The position numbers were made by a program, and so were the translations under genes. From Prinsepia uniflora (Eukaryota; Streptophyta; Magnoliopsida; Rosales; Rosaceae), in contig CM064874.1 in NCBI GenBank assembly GCA_032719365.1, forward strand, positions 33,652,716 to 33,716,715: a stretch of 64,000 nt of DNA. Direction: 5' to 3'. The notes under the pieces were generated by a model. That model had not been told where the DNA came from, did not search any database, and was given only the letters and a program-made list of their open reading frames with translations. Shown one piece after another: positions 1 through 9,549 of this stretch (positions are counted from its first letter, which is position 1; each line of letters begins with the position of its first letter).

Positions 1-224
1 AATTAAAATGGAAGTAAACAAACCAAAAATGAGGGAGAAATGGGCTTGGACCAGTCACGCCGGTCCAGCCGGACCAGATTTACAGATTGGACCAAACCGA
101 CCGGTCTGCGCGAGCTTAGGGGTGACAGTACCAGGCGCGTGGCTCCCACGCGCATCCCCTTGGGGGGGGGGGAGGGGGAGGGGGCACGTAAGGGCACATG
201 GGTCACCTTTTGGGGAAGTGTCCA
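1..224 (+). mobile_element. Host LTR B, first visible piece
   Basis: This is the left visible part of an old LTR that hosts the whole nest; its start lies outside the window. It aligns in order with D's 5' LTR around 40800-41010 (the GGTCCA/GGACCGG-rich stretch, the GCGCGTG...CACGCGC motif, then TTTTGGGGAA), and the alignment resumes after the A array at 32271. This shows that 224 and 32271 were once adjacent apart from the TSD. A run of ten G within a G-rich tract lies near 161-181. I see no coding sequence. Confidence 0.8.
220..224. repeat. TSD of the A array (GTCCA)
   Basis: GTCCA at 220-224 is repeated at 32266-32270, directly outside the first TG and last CA of the five-LTR array. In D's homologous LTR the empty-site equivalent reads TTCCA in the same context, which supports a genuine integration duplication. 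Confidence 0.9.
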
Positions 225-396
225 TGTAACGACCCGTCCTGAATATCGGGATTTAATAATATTTAATTGTGATTTACTAATCTGGGATTAGTTGGGCGAT
301 TTTGGACGAATTGTGCAAAATGACCGTTTTGCCCCTAGGCGTGGGCAAAACGTTGACTTTTATTTCGGATGGTCAAATGGACTTTGACCGATGACC

Positions 397-418
397 GTGA
401 CGTAGTTCGGGACGTCAC
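397..418. promoter_or_regulatory. Inverted TGACGT pair in A LTR1
   Basis: GTGACGT and its reverse complement ACGTCAC are separated by 8 nt. TGACG is the core bound by plant bZIP/TGA factors, so a regulatory role is inferred. Equivalents are at 9722-9743, 33300-33321, 39855-39876 and 42200-42221, and as a degraded copy at 40136-40157. Confidence 0.5.
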
Positions 419-645
419 GAGTTCATAGACAGGTGGCACGTTCGATTCCGACATTCGCAGAGAAAGTTATGATGTACGGAAGTGCAAGGGCATTTTCGTA
501 ATTTGGACGAAATAAGGGGAAATGTTGACTTTTTGACCGAGATGTCCGATGGCCGAGGGCCAAGGACCGTTACGTAGGTTTCGTCGATACGAATCCAACG
601 ACAGGCGGCATGCCGAAATCGGAGATTCGACGACGAAGTTATGGT
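400..645 (+). repeat. 172-bp ancestral tandem duplication in LTRs
   Basis: Three landmarks recur exactly 172 bp apart: ACGTAG (400 and 572), GACAGG(T/C)GGCA (428 and 600) and GTTATG (466 and 638). The same 172-bp spacing is found in D (40167/40339) and E (42231/42403), and 171 bp in C (33160/33331). The two halves are diverged in sequence, so the duplication predates the split of the families. Confidence 0.75.
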
Positions 646-726
646 CAAGGAAACGAATTAACGAACCGAGGCTCCGATTAAAATAATAATATAATAATGA
701 ACAGTACCCGGTGACTGAACACACTT

Positions 727-752
727 GGATGAGTGACAAGTGTCACTCATCC
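727..752. promoter_or_regulatory. Conserved LTR palindrome, A LTR1
   Basis: A 12-bp arm GGATGAGTGACA is followed by AG and its exact reverse complement. Perfect copies occur at 10052-10077, 16697-16722, 23342-23367, 29987-30012 (A), 33466-33491 and 59201-59226 (C), 42551-42576 and 49931-49956 (E). One-mismatch or decayed copies are at 40474-40499 and 56813-56838 (D). It sits upstream of a CT-rich presumed leader, so an upstream promoter element is likely. Confidence 0.6.
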
Positions 753-2370
753 CTTAATTTCAGGCATAAAACCAGATCCCATGTTTTGGGGAAACATAAT
801 TATTATGTTTTATTAATTAATTAAATTAAATTAAATTAATCTTTTAATTATTCCTCTCTAATTTCCTAACCGTGTACAACCCAAAACCACAATTCATTCC
901 ACTCTTAATCTCCTCTCCATCAGCTGATCTTGAGTGTGCAATTTGGAGACATTTCAGAGACGGATTTAGTGAGGGAACACGAGGGATTGAGGGGGGCCGT
1001 AGAACTGGAATTCGGAAATTTGGTTTTTGGGAGGGAAATTCGAGGTTGAGTCGTGATCGTGGAGTGTTTAGACGACGGAATTGAGGTGGGGAAACTACTT
1101 CTCATGATCCCACGATGCTTCTGGGTTCGTCAATTGAAAGAAAACGGCTGCGGTTGACAGAACTCCATGGTTGAACAGTGACGGTGTTCGTGCTTGAGTC
1201 GTGACGATTGAGCGCGGGATTGAAGCAATTGCGTTGGGGGAAATGCTTAACGGAGTCCATGGAAGCTTCTGGTTGAATCAATTTAAGGAAATCAACTGGA
1301 ATTGAAGGAATTCCATGAACGAACAGTAACCGGAGTGTTCTTGGTGTTCATCATCGAATCGTGGAATTGTAGGTAAGGATTTGTGTAATTGAGTTTACAG
1401 AACTTAAATTGAACTTAAAACGAAACTAACTGAATGATCAATTGGAAGATTTAGGGTTGAATTGATGGACATTGAACCGGGTCGTCTCGCGGGCTGTTTG
1501 GACCCGTTTACCAGACATACGGGTTAGGCTGGTGACACTGTAGCAGGCGCGTGGGTTTCACGGGCAGCCACTCACGGCGGCGCGTGATGGCGCGTGGGCA
1601 CGAATCTCGAGGTGAGGTCAACATGACTTCTGTCCTATTTAATGTAACGAACATTTTGGAATTGGTTTCGTGTCGATCGGATACCGTTTCGTTATTGTTC
1701 GGGATAACCGAAGGTTTTAAATCCAATTTAAAAATACTTAAAAATTCGGGAAAATTACGGGACTTGAATAGGATGTTAATGATGAGGTTAGTAATCCTCT
1801 AACGTGATTTGAACAGGATTTCGAGTCCCGGTGGTAGTGGTGTGGCCCGGGAAGGCCTATGGCACGCATATCGAGACGCTCGGTTAAACGGTCTGTGAGT
1901 GGACATTGGTTTCATAAATTCGATGCATGCATAACTGTTTTATGATTGTTATAATTATGATTAAATGATTTACATTGGATATCGATGAATTTAAAATGAT
2001 TTCACGTATTTCGAGGTGAATTACGTATTTGAACGTAAACCGAGGTTTTCTGGATTTGCACCGATTTCCATAAATGTGGTTGGATATGATTTCATGAAAC
2101 GGTTACGAACTTGAATAAATGTTTCCTGGTTTACATTTTATATATGTTCACATGCTGGAATCTATAAATGGTTTTGATGATGTTTCGGTCATGGCACGTT
2201 TCACGGTATTTGGGCATGAGACCCGTTTGATGAAATGTAACGATCGGTTCGGATTTTACCTATGTATACCTATATGTTTTGCATGTGGATATCGTTAAAA
2301 TGTATTTAGTACTGCACTGTATAGATCCTTCCATATGATACTGTCTCCTCCGGATGAGGTACCCCGGAGA

Positions 2371-2375
2371 GGTCA
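2371..2375. repeat. TSD of solo LTR F (GGTCA)
   Basis: GGTCA at 2371-2375 is repeated at 5209-5213. The uninterrupted site in LTR2-LTR4 reads GGAGAGGTCACGG, confirming the empty site. Confidence 0.93.
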
Positions 2376-3198
2376 TGTAACAACCCGTCCCGAGAATTGG
2401 AATTAGTAGAGTGTTTAAGGTGTGATTAGTAAGGTTAATCAGGGGTTCGTTGGTCCCGATGGGGTCACTAGTGGAGAATGACGATTTTGCCCTTGATTCG
2501 GGCAAAAATGTTGACTTTTATTTCGGGTGGTCAATTGGGAATTGACCAGTGACCAGGACGTAGTTTAGGACGTCATGAACCCGTAGACATGTGGTATGTT
2601 TGATTCCGACATCCGAGGAGGAAGTTGTGATGTTCGGAAGGTCGAGGGTATTATCGTAATTTTGGTAAAATAGGAGGAAAGGTTGACTTTTTGTATAATC
2701 GAGTTTTGGTAGGTTGACCTAGGATGGTTAGATAGTTCTTGTCGTCCTGAGTTCGATGACAGACGGCACGTGTTCATCGGACTTACGAGGCGAGAGTTAC
2801 GGGTCTAGGAAGTTTCGGTAAAACCGTAAAAATATGTTAAACAGAAGGGTATTTTAGTCTTTTTGGGTTTATGGGGATTTGTGCAGAGAGAAAGGAATGG
2901 ACGGCTGGGGTTTAAGCAGATGGGATAAAGATTGAAGGGATGGTGACACATGGCAAAGGGCTAGAGGGTTCTGGTGGAATCCTGTGTGTTCACAGCCCAA
3001 TTATTTGGGTGGAACCGTGCATACCCATGTTTGTTCTTCGACAAACACAGAGAAACAGAGTGTGAGAATTGAGGAGAATTGATCGATCTAGGTGCAAGGG
3101 TGAGTGTTTAGCGAGTTGTGAGAGTGACAGTGAGGCAGGGCGGAGCTGGTGGTCGTGATTTGGCGGTGCAATCGTGCACGGCGGAGCTGCACTCGAAG

Positions 3199-4920
3199 GT
3201 GAGATTCTTGTGCTCTGTTTTCCCGTGGAAATTCAATTAGAAAGTCGTGAGTCTAGGCTTAGAGTCGAAGTGATTGGAGGTCAGGGTTATGTTCAGGGAG
3301 GTCCTAGGATTGATTTGTGGTGGTCGCCGTGACGGGGGTGTCCACGGCAGAGCTTAGTCGCAGAGGGGTGCTCTGTTGCTCTGTTTCGGCCGTGAGCTTC
3401 GAACTCAAAGTCGACGAGTTTGGGGCTGAGTCGAAGGTAAAGGAGGTGTGGTCTAGGTTCAGTGAAGCCTTAGGGATCGTCTGGTGTTGCCACCGTGACG
3501 GGAGGTGACCGGAATAGCCGGATCGTGAAACAGGGGTCTGAGGGCCGTCTGGTTCAAGCTTCAGTCGTGAAGCTGGGAGTTGAATCGAACCAGGAGAGTG
3601 AGGGGAATGGATTCCTGGTGTCTGGACGAAGCTGCAGGAGAAGAAAGGGAGTGCAATGGTGGCCGGACGGCGGAGAACGCTTCTCGCCGGTCCAAGCCAC
3701 GGCGGCCGGTTCAGCACAGTTCGGGAGGATGATGATGGTACTGTAGCTAGGCGCGTGAGGGCCACGCGCAGCCACTTTGGGCGGCGCGTGGGGGCGCGTG
3801 CGGCGGCGTATGGAGAAACGATCAACTTGACTTTTGGTTTAGGAGTTGTGTTGAGTTCAATGGAGTTGGTTTCGAGTCAATCGGAAGTCGTTTGAGTGTA
3901 GTTCCGCGAGGGAGAATGTTTAGGGTCCCGGGTTTTCGGTTTTCGATTCGGGGATTTTTTTTAGGGAATTTAGGTGAGTGTTTGTAGACGTATTAGTGAC
4001 GTAAGTTGACGGTGTTTGACAGGATCGGGATCTCCCGAGGAAGCCGAGGAACGGGCTGGACGTTCGGGACGCAAGTAGGGCTCAGTACTGTGAGTGGACC
4101 CTTTCCTTAAACTCGATCATGCATAACTGTTTTTATATACGTTTTTGATGGTTTTCCTTAAGACACTATGTTCATTGTATATGTTATGATGTTTTTCGAG
4201 ACGTTTTCGAGATTTTGCACGTTTTCCGAGAAAATGCTGGTTTTCGGATTTTGATGCCACATTTGGGGATTTTCACCTATAAAGGTTTTCTGATAATGAT
4301 AAATGGGTTATGAAATATGAATTGTGATTACATGTGGTTTTGGTATGAAAATGGATATTTTTCCGGATTTGGGTTCTGAATGACGGTTCTGAACGCCGGA
4401 AGGGCTTCGGACCAGTGATTTCGGATTCGGGTTTGGATGAGGATTTGGTAAATGGTTTTCAAATGGTTTTGGGATTGGATTTGCTGGATCTGGTTATTGG
4501 GTTTAAAGACCCGGATTGAGTTTAAAGACTCGGGAGTTTAAAGACTCGGAAATATTGATATTTCCCCCGTAGGCCTTGAGTTTAAAGACTCGGGAGTTTA
4601 AAGACTCGGATATGATTAAGGCCTGGATTGAGTTTAAAGACTCGGGAGTTTAAAGACTCGGATAGGTCCAGCAGGTTCGATCGGGAAATGAGGATTTGAT
4701 ACGGTTTCTGATACTCATGCTATGGTTTCTTATGATATTTTATAGTGTTTCTGTTTCTTATGATGTTTTATAATGATTATTTTATAACGGTGTTCATAAC
4801 TGTTGGTTATGCATGTGGTTTTCAAAACGGAGGGCCAAACCCTGTTTTGTTATCAAATGGTTTTAGAAACTTTTATTCTTTTGGTCCACTCACACTTTCT
4901 GTTTTAAAATTGCCCTCCAG
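3199..4920 (+). other. Candidate two-intron leader in F
   Basis: Intron 1 runs from AAG|GTGAGA at 3199 to TTTGACAG|G at 4022. Exon 2 is 67 nt (4023-4089). Intron 2 runs from CT|GTGAGTGG at 4090 to TGCCCTCCAG|G at 4920. The box GTCCACTCACA at 4884-4894 is the exact reverse complement of TGTGAGTGGAC at 4089-4099. Confidence 0.45.
4500..4661 (+). repeat. GAGTTTAAAGACTCGG minisatellite in F
   Basis: Seven copies of a 15-17-bp unit (GAGTTTAAAGACTCGG and close variants) are mostly grouped in pairs. GAGT...ACTC within the unit gives each copy a short self-complementary core. It lies inside candidate intron 2 of F. Confidence 0.85.
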
Positions 4921-5214
4921 GTTGTGGAGCTAGTGCGGGGTCTTGACGTCGAGGCAATGTCCGAGGCATAGAAGTGACGTGAGGGATCCTAGAAGAGTTT
5001 AAAGGCTTCTGTGTGCGTGTACTTTATTAGTTTTTATTTTCCTTGTAATTTAGTGCTATGCTCTGTAAACGATAAGCTTGGGATATTTTGTAATTACTCC
5101 TGCGTCTGACTGGGTTAAAGAGAGTTTTACTTGAGTGTTGTGTCGGGGAGTCAGACGGGAGCGGGGTTTACCTCGGGTTTCGGGGTGAAACCGGGGTGGG
5201 TCCTGACAGGTCAC

Positions 5215-5373
5215 GGACGTCTAGTACGTCCAGCGTCTATGACGCTAAGCATCGGAGATGCTGTACCCGAACGGGGTTCGGGGATTGAACTCGGAAATTG
5301 AGACCCGAGTGGCACGCGTAGCCTTGTGATTGTGACCTTATTGACGTCAGGGACGTCAGACATTAGGGATGTC
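5215..5373 (+). other. Hairpin cluster in A LTR1
   Basis: Consecutive short inverted repeats are: GGACGT/ACGTCC (5215-5231), AGCGTC/GACGCT (5232-5246), AGCATC/GATGCT (5248-5262), CCCGAAC/GTTCGGG (5266-5282), ACTCGG/CCGAGT (5289-5310), GACGTC/GACGTC (5343-5357) and GACATT/GATGTC (5359-5373). Loops are mostly 3-5 nt. Copies are at 11840-11998, 18485-18643, 25130-25288, 31633-31791 and, in E, at 44187-44345 and 51542-51700. Confidence 0.7.
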
Positions 5374-5629
5374 GGATTGGAGTGTATAGTGCAGTGGCTA
5401 AAATTATGGTTATGGTTTATATTATATGCCTTATGGTTCATATTACTGGATTTATGAAATAACTCTTGGATTGACTTTTGGAAATTGAAACTAAGCTTTG
5501 GTTTCCGGGCTAAGGCCCTAATGGTTGTTTCTAAATAAATGTGTGATCATTGGTTTTTGGCGCATGCATATGGTTTTACTGAGGGGCATAAATGTCTTAT
5601 AAATGTTTTAAACAGACTTGTTTATTTTC

Positions 5630-5640
5630 GTCCACTCACA
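5630..5640 (+). promoter_or_regulatory. GTCCACTCACA box near intron 2 3' end, A LTR1
   Basis: This is the exact reverse complement of TGTGAGTGGAC at 1894-1904. CTCAC fits the plant branch-point pattern YTNAY and lies about 26 nt before the CAG at 5662-5664, with a T-rich tract between them. The pair also occurs at 11357-11367 with 12255-12265 and in the other A LTRs. Confidence 0.6.
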
Positions 5641-5772
5641 GCTTTTGTTTTCAATGCCCTTCAGGTTGATTCCGGATGCGACTGCAGCAGAGACTTGAGC
5701 ATCGCACACCTCCTCCATCGATCCTTACGCACTCTAGAAGCCCGTTTGGGCAGTGGCAATAGGTTATCCCTT

Positions 5773-5793
5773 GTCTGACACCTCTTGTCAGAC
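5773..5793 (+). other. Stem before primer site, A LTR1
   Basis: GTCTGACA, a 5-nt loop and TGTCAGAC form an 8-bp perfect stem about 55 bp before the LTR end, followed by GGGAGCA. LTR2 has it at 12398-12418. D's 3' LTR has a 9-bp version (59058-59078), and B, E and F keep related pairs with different arms or loops. Confidence 0.55.
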
Positions 5794-5849
5794 GGGAGCA
5801 TGGCACATTCCATGGCAATCCTAGGGGGATTGGGATGGGTCGTGTCAAG

Positions 5850-5861
5850 TGGTATCAGAGC
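5850..5861 (+). other. Primer-binding site of INT1
   Basis: TGGTATCAGAGC starts two bases after the LTR end and is the standard plant site complementary to the 3' end of initiator Met-tRNA. Identical sites follow LTR2-LTR4 at 12475-12486, 19120-19131 and 25765-25776. Confidence 0.92.
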
Positions 5862-8800
5862 AGGTTTTGCTCTTTTGTGCGCGAAGGACGAGGGTGTGAT
5901 GTCTCATTGGGCTGCTGTTCCGTTGTCAACCTGATAGATAGTTTTGGGTTTGTATGGTGGATTGAGTGTGGTTGGCCCGATACGCCGTGCATTGATGTGA
6001 TTCAACCCAAGTGGGGTTGTATATGATTAACTGGTAATATGGGACCGTCGGTCCGGTCATGTGATGATGGATTGTTGTGCCACTGGGCACAGCCGGGTTC
6101 AGGGAACCCCGTTTGATTGGAAATGCGAAACTCAGTTGAGTAATGGTCTAAATTGTGGACCCTGGTAGTGTTGGCTAGTGTACGGGGGTTGGGGCATCGG
6201 AGTTAGCCGATGACCTTCGTGGTGGAACCCACGATGGAACCCACATTGAGTTGACGATTGGATTGGATTGAACGTCTATACGATGTGAGGACTGCGGGGT
6301 CGGTCAGGTTGTGGATTTTACTGCAGAAGGCAGTTGGGTTCGGTGGAACCTTAGGGTGTGATTTTGGAACCCTAATTTATAATCGATGGACTGGAAAAGT
6401 GAACTTTGATTGAGAACTTGTGCTGCGACGAGCGGCGAAGGTCGTGGATGACCATGTGGATGACTCTAGTGAGTCTAGTCAGGATTATGGGTTTCGATCC
6501 ATGGATGCGGTTATGAGATAAAATATGGAATCCCGTGTTGGATCGAATATTAGTGTGAGGTGTGGTTACGGATCTTGACAACGATGACTGTTGGTCGAGA
6601 GTTGTGTCGAGATGACTGGCTATCGAGGGTATTTAGTGTGGCTTTCACACTTGGGGATCAGGGGATGTTCAGGGAACGTCCATTATCCTGATGTGCCAGT
6701 GGTCAAATTGGAGGTACCCATAGTCGTGGGGTACGAGTGCTGTTACGAGATCGTCGTTCATAATGAACGGAGATCCAGGGTAACAACTTTGCACACAGTG
6801 TGCTGGCATGGATGTTCGTGTGCTATGTATGGATGTTGGTACGGTGATACCTTTATGCCAATACTAGTATGGATGCCTGTGTGCTGATACTAGTGTTGAT
6901 GATGGTGCGTTGGTGCTGGTACTAGCGCTGGTGCAGATGACAGTAATTGTGATGACGATGAGCCACCAGTTGGGGTGTGACTCTGTCATGATGGACATGT
7001 GATTGGTATCTGCGACTCAGAGGTGGTAGAGTCTTGGACTGGATGGGATCCAGTGGAGGTTGTGTCGTGTTGGGATAAGTCCCAACAGATTTATGATGAC
7101 AAGTGATGAATGGATCAAAAGGTATGATTGAAAATTTGGGAAAATTTGGGATGTTGTTCCCTACGTTATGAGAATCAGTGGATTTGGGGGGTTGTTGTCA
7201 ACTCCGAGATTGGTAAGATTGTTTACCTCTAATATCCTCAGAGGGTACAAGGAAATTATTGAAATTGGAAAAGTCGGGAAACCATTCGTGGTATTGAGGT
7301 GTGATTTTGTGATTGCGAATCACTTGGAACCTGAGGATTGAACCTGTAAAGGTTGTGATGTGAGACAAAGGCAGTATGGTATGCACATCCAGGCAGAGTT
7401 GTGGATTTTCCGTTCGGAATTTGGGCGTGTTCATACATGAGTATTGGCGGACGTGAGGTCCGAGTAATGAATTGATTTTGGACACGTGGTGGTCCAAGTG
7501 AGGTATGGACATGGGTAGTCCAGTGGTTGGACTTGACATCTCATTGGGAGCATGTCTGTTTCCAACATGGTTGGAACTCCCGTTTCGGGGAGAGTTGTGA
7601 TTGGGAGACGAGCGGAGTGCTCCTTTCCACATCGGTGATTGGTATTCCGAAGTCGTTGGGGTTGACTTCTTATTTCCTGCCGTGGCAGATGTTGATTGTT
7701 GCTACCAGTACGTTGAGCGTGTATTGGTGGGTGGACCCATGTTTGGCTTGGGGTCATTGGACACAAGCAGTTGTGTATGATTTTGGATTTGGTGGGGAAA
7801 TGCGAGGTCATCTTTCCACAAAGGGAAATTTGACGAATGATTCAATTGAGGGTGTAAGACCCTACAATCAGCTTTCAGATGGATTGTTAGCTATGTGGGC
7901 ATATGTGGATCCTAGGCGGATCTGATTTGTGATGTTGTCGACTTTGGGCATGGTGACGATCTAGGATCGTGATGTTACTTGTCGGATGACGTAGCGATGG
8001 ATCTGGATCGTGATCTTGATGATCCAGATGGGTGGAGAGTTATCACTCTTACCTTGGTATGTGAGTAGTAAATGACGGGACTGAACTTCTTTTCAGAGTG
8101 AGTCCTTATGGTTTGTGACTTGGTTGAGTGGGTTTCCGATGTGGTCGGATTCTGTCAACCTTTGACGTGATAGTATTGGGATTGGCTTCCCTATGAAGTC
8201 AACCAAGTGTTTTGAGCTGGTAACCGATAGGATCGGTTTTGTTACGTCTAGGTGGACGTAAACGAGGTTTTGGGTTTTGGAATCGAATTTCTGGGTGACG
8301 ATTCAGCATTCGATTGCGAAGCTCGAAAGTGGATTACCGGATTTGGGTGCGGAATGATTATTCCAATGCTAGCTTACGGAATAATGATTTCGGATTCGGA
8401 TTTGGAAATGGAATAAAAATGTGATGTTTGGGTTTGGATTCGGAATTTCTTACGAAATTGTGAATTCGGATTCGGAACTAGAACTAGATGACGGGTGGAG
8501 TTCGTTTTGTCTCATGTTGGTTTGGACAAAGGAACTTCATTACTAGAACGTGTCTGGCTATGACCTGGGTGGTTGTAGGCGGATTGTTGGATTGATGTAC
8601 GTACAGGGTACGTTATACGAGGATTGATACTGGTTAGGCTGATTGGTGCCTAAATGGCGGTACATGGGATGTACCAGTGGTGTGTGATCAAACGTGTTGG
8701 TAATCGGCTTGGTTCCGATATCATTTGTTTGGTTGTGATTGTGGACTAGACATTGGATACTGTGCGCTGTGCAGAGTGTTTTGGTCGGGTTCAATGGTTG

Positions 8801-9514
8801 TTTGAGCAGGTGCTCTTAGCCATGGTTGGCTAGTGGAACCCTAGTTTTGAGATGTGTGATCACTGCTGGGCTGGTATTCAATGTGTTCCAGTTACACCAC
8901 TTGATTGGGTAAATTGACGGTGTACGTACACTCAGGATGAGTGAATTGGTGGTCAGAGTAACCACGAGTAGCCTTGTGTGATTTTATCACACCGTGATTT
9001 TCCAGCGCCTTGGTTCGCTGAGGGAGTCGGCGGTTATGGACATTGAGATTAATTTATGTCGCAGGATGGGGCTTGCCCTGCGAATTGAGATCATGTGGTT
9101 GATCTTACGCTACATCGAGGGTGATGTAGTACGTGGTGTTGTCACTGACTGGTAAATGGTTGGGGCTTTATCAGGGTGGTAAAGCTTAGTGGTGACAGTT
9201 TGACTGATGGTGTCAGCATGGACTGACAAATGAGATTTGGTGACTCCCAATGGGAGCAAATGTAAGGATATATTGACAATGGAAGGGAACTGTTTGGCTG
9301 AATGAGTCAGCTAAATGGTTAAGAAATTTTATCGCGGATCAGGTGACTATGTCCACTCGAGGTGGTCGAGTGTTGTTGTTATGACGTATGACTGTGATGG
9401 GATGTCTGGGTGCAGACGACACTGGTATTGTTCCAGTATGTGGGTGTACAGGTGCACACATGGTATGTGGTCGAAATGTCTTCCACAAGGTGGTTGTGGA
9501 ATAAGGTTATTGGT

Positions 9515-9549
9515 AATTTCGAGGACGAAATTCTTTAAGGAGGGAAGGT
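9515..9549 (+). other. Pre-tract hairpin and polypurine tract, INT1
   Basis: AATTTCG, AGGA and CGAAATT form a 7-bp hairpin (9515-9532), followed by the purine tract AAGGAGGGAAGG (9537-9548) directly before LTR2. The purine tract would prime plus-strand DNA synthesis. Identical copies end at 16194, 22839 and 29484. Confidence 0.85.

Larger units (their letters stand above)
2376..5208 (+). mobile_element. Family F solo LTR inside A LTR1
   Basis: It is 2833 bp, begins TGTAACAACCCG, ends TCCTGACA and is flanked by GGTCA. There is no primer site, interior or second LTR, so it is a solo LTR left by LTR-LTR recombination. It carries the family-wide modules: a degraded TGACGT pair near 2557, candidate intron 1 (3199-4022), exon 2 (4023-4089) and intron 2 (4090-4920). 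Only LTR1 of the five A LTRs contains it, so it inserted after the array formed or the copied units never carried it. Confidence 0.92.
1373..5664 (+). other. Candidate two-intron leader in A LTR1
   Basis: Intron 1 (1373-1816) starts AG|GTAAGG and ends with a CTAAC branch-like motif followed by GAACAG|G. Exon 2 is 1817-1894 (78 nt). Intron 2 starts CT|GTGAGTGG at 1895 and ends at TGCCCTTCAG|G (5664). Solo LTR F lies inside intron 2, so this copy would carry a greatly enlarged intron. This is inference from motifs and cross-family conservation. Confidence 0.45.
225..5847 (+). mobile_element. A LTR1 (contains solo LTR F)
   Basis: It begins TGTAACGACCCG and ends GGGTCGTGTCA, immediately before a primer site. 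Without the F insertion and one TSD copy it is about 2785 bp. Like LTR5 it lacks the roughly 0.14-kb segment present in LTR2-4. It contains in order the 172-bp duplication, the palindrome (727-752), a CT-rich putative leader (about 845-925), candidate intron 1 (1373-1816), exon 2 (1817-1894), and intron 2 (1895-5664, interrupted by F). Confidence 0.92.
5848..9549 (+). mobile_element. INT1, non-coding interior of family A
   Basis: This 3702-bp stretch runs from the primer site to the polypurine tract. It has a marked excess of G and T over C on this strand and many short palindromic words. Only short reading frames are present on both strands, and none resembles gag, protease, reverse transcriptase or integrase. 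Blocks around 6660-6740 resemble B's interior near 63230-63300, and blocks around 7540-7660 resemble D's near 55030-55150. It therefore belongs to a broader non-autonomous group. It lacks the 20-bp duplication seen in INT2-4. Confidence 0.8.

Noticed and set aside
3304..3825. 173-codon minus-strand reading frame in solo LTR F
   Set aside because: It lies within an LTR, overlaps equally plausible plus-strand frames and shows no domain.
5850..5861. tRNA gene fragments at TGGTATCAGAGC sites
   Set aside because: Only the complement of the tRNA 3' end is present, right after LTR ends, which is a primer-binding site.
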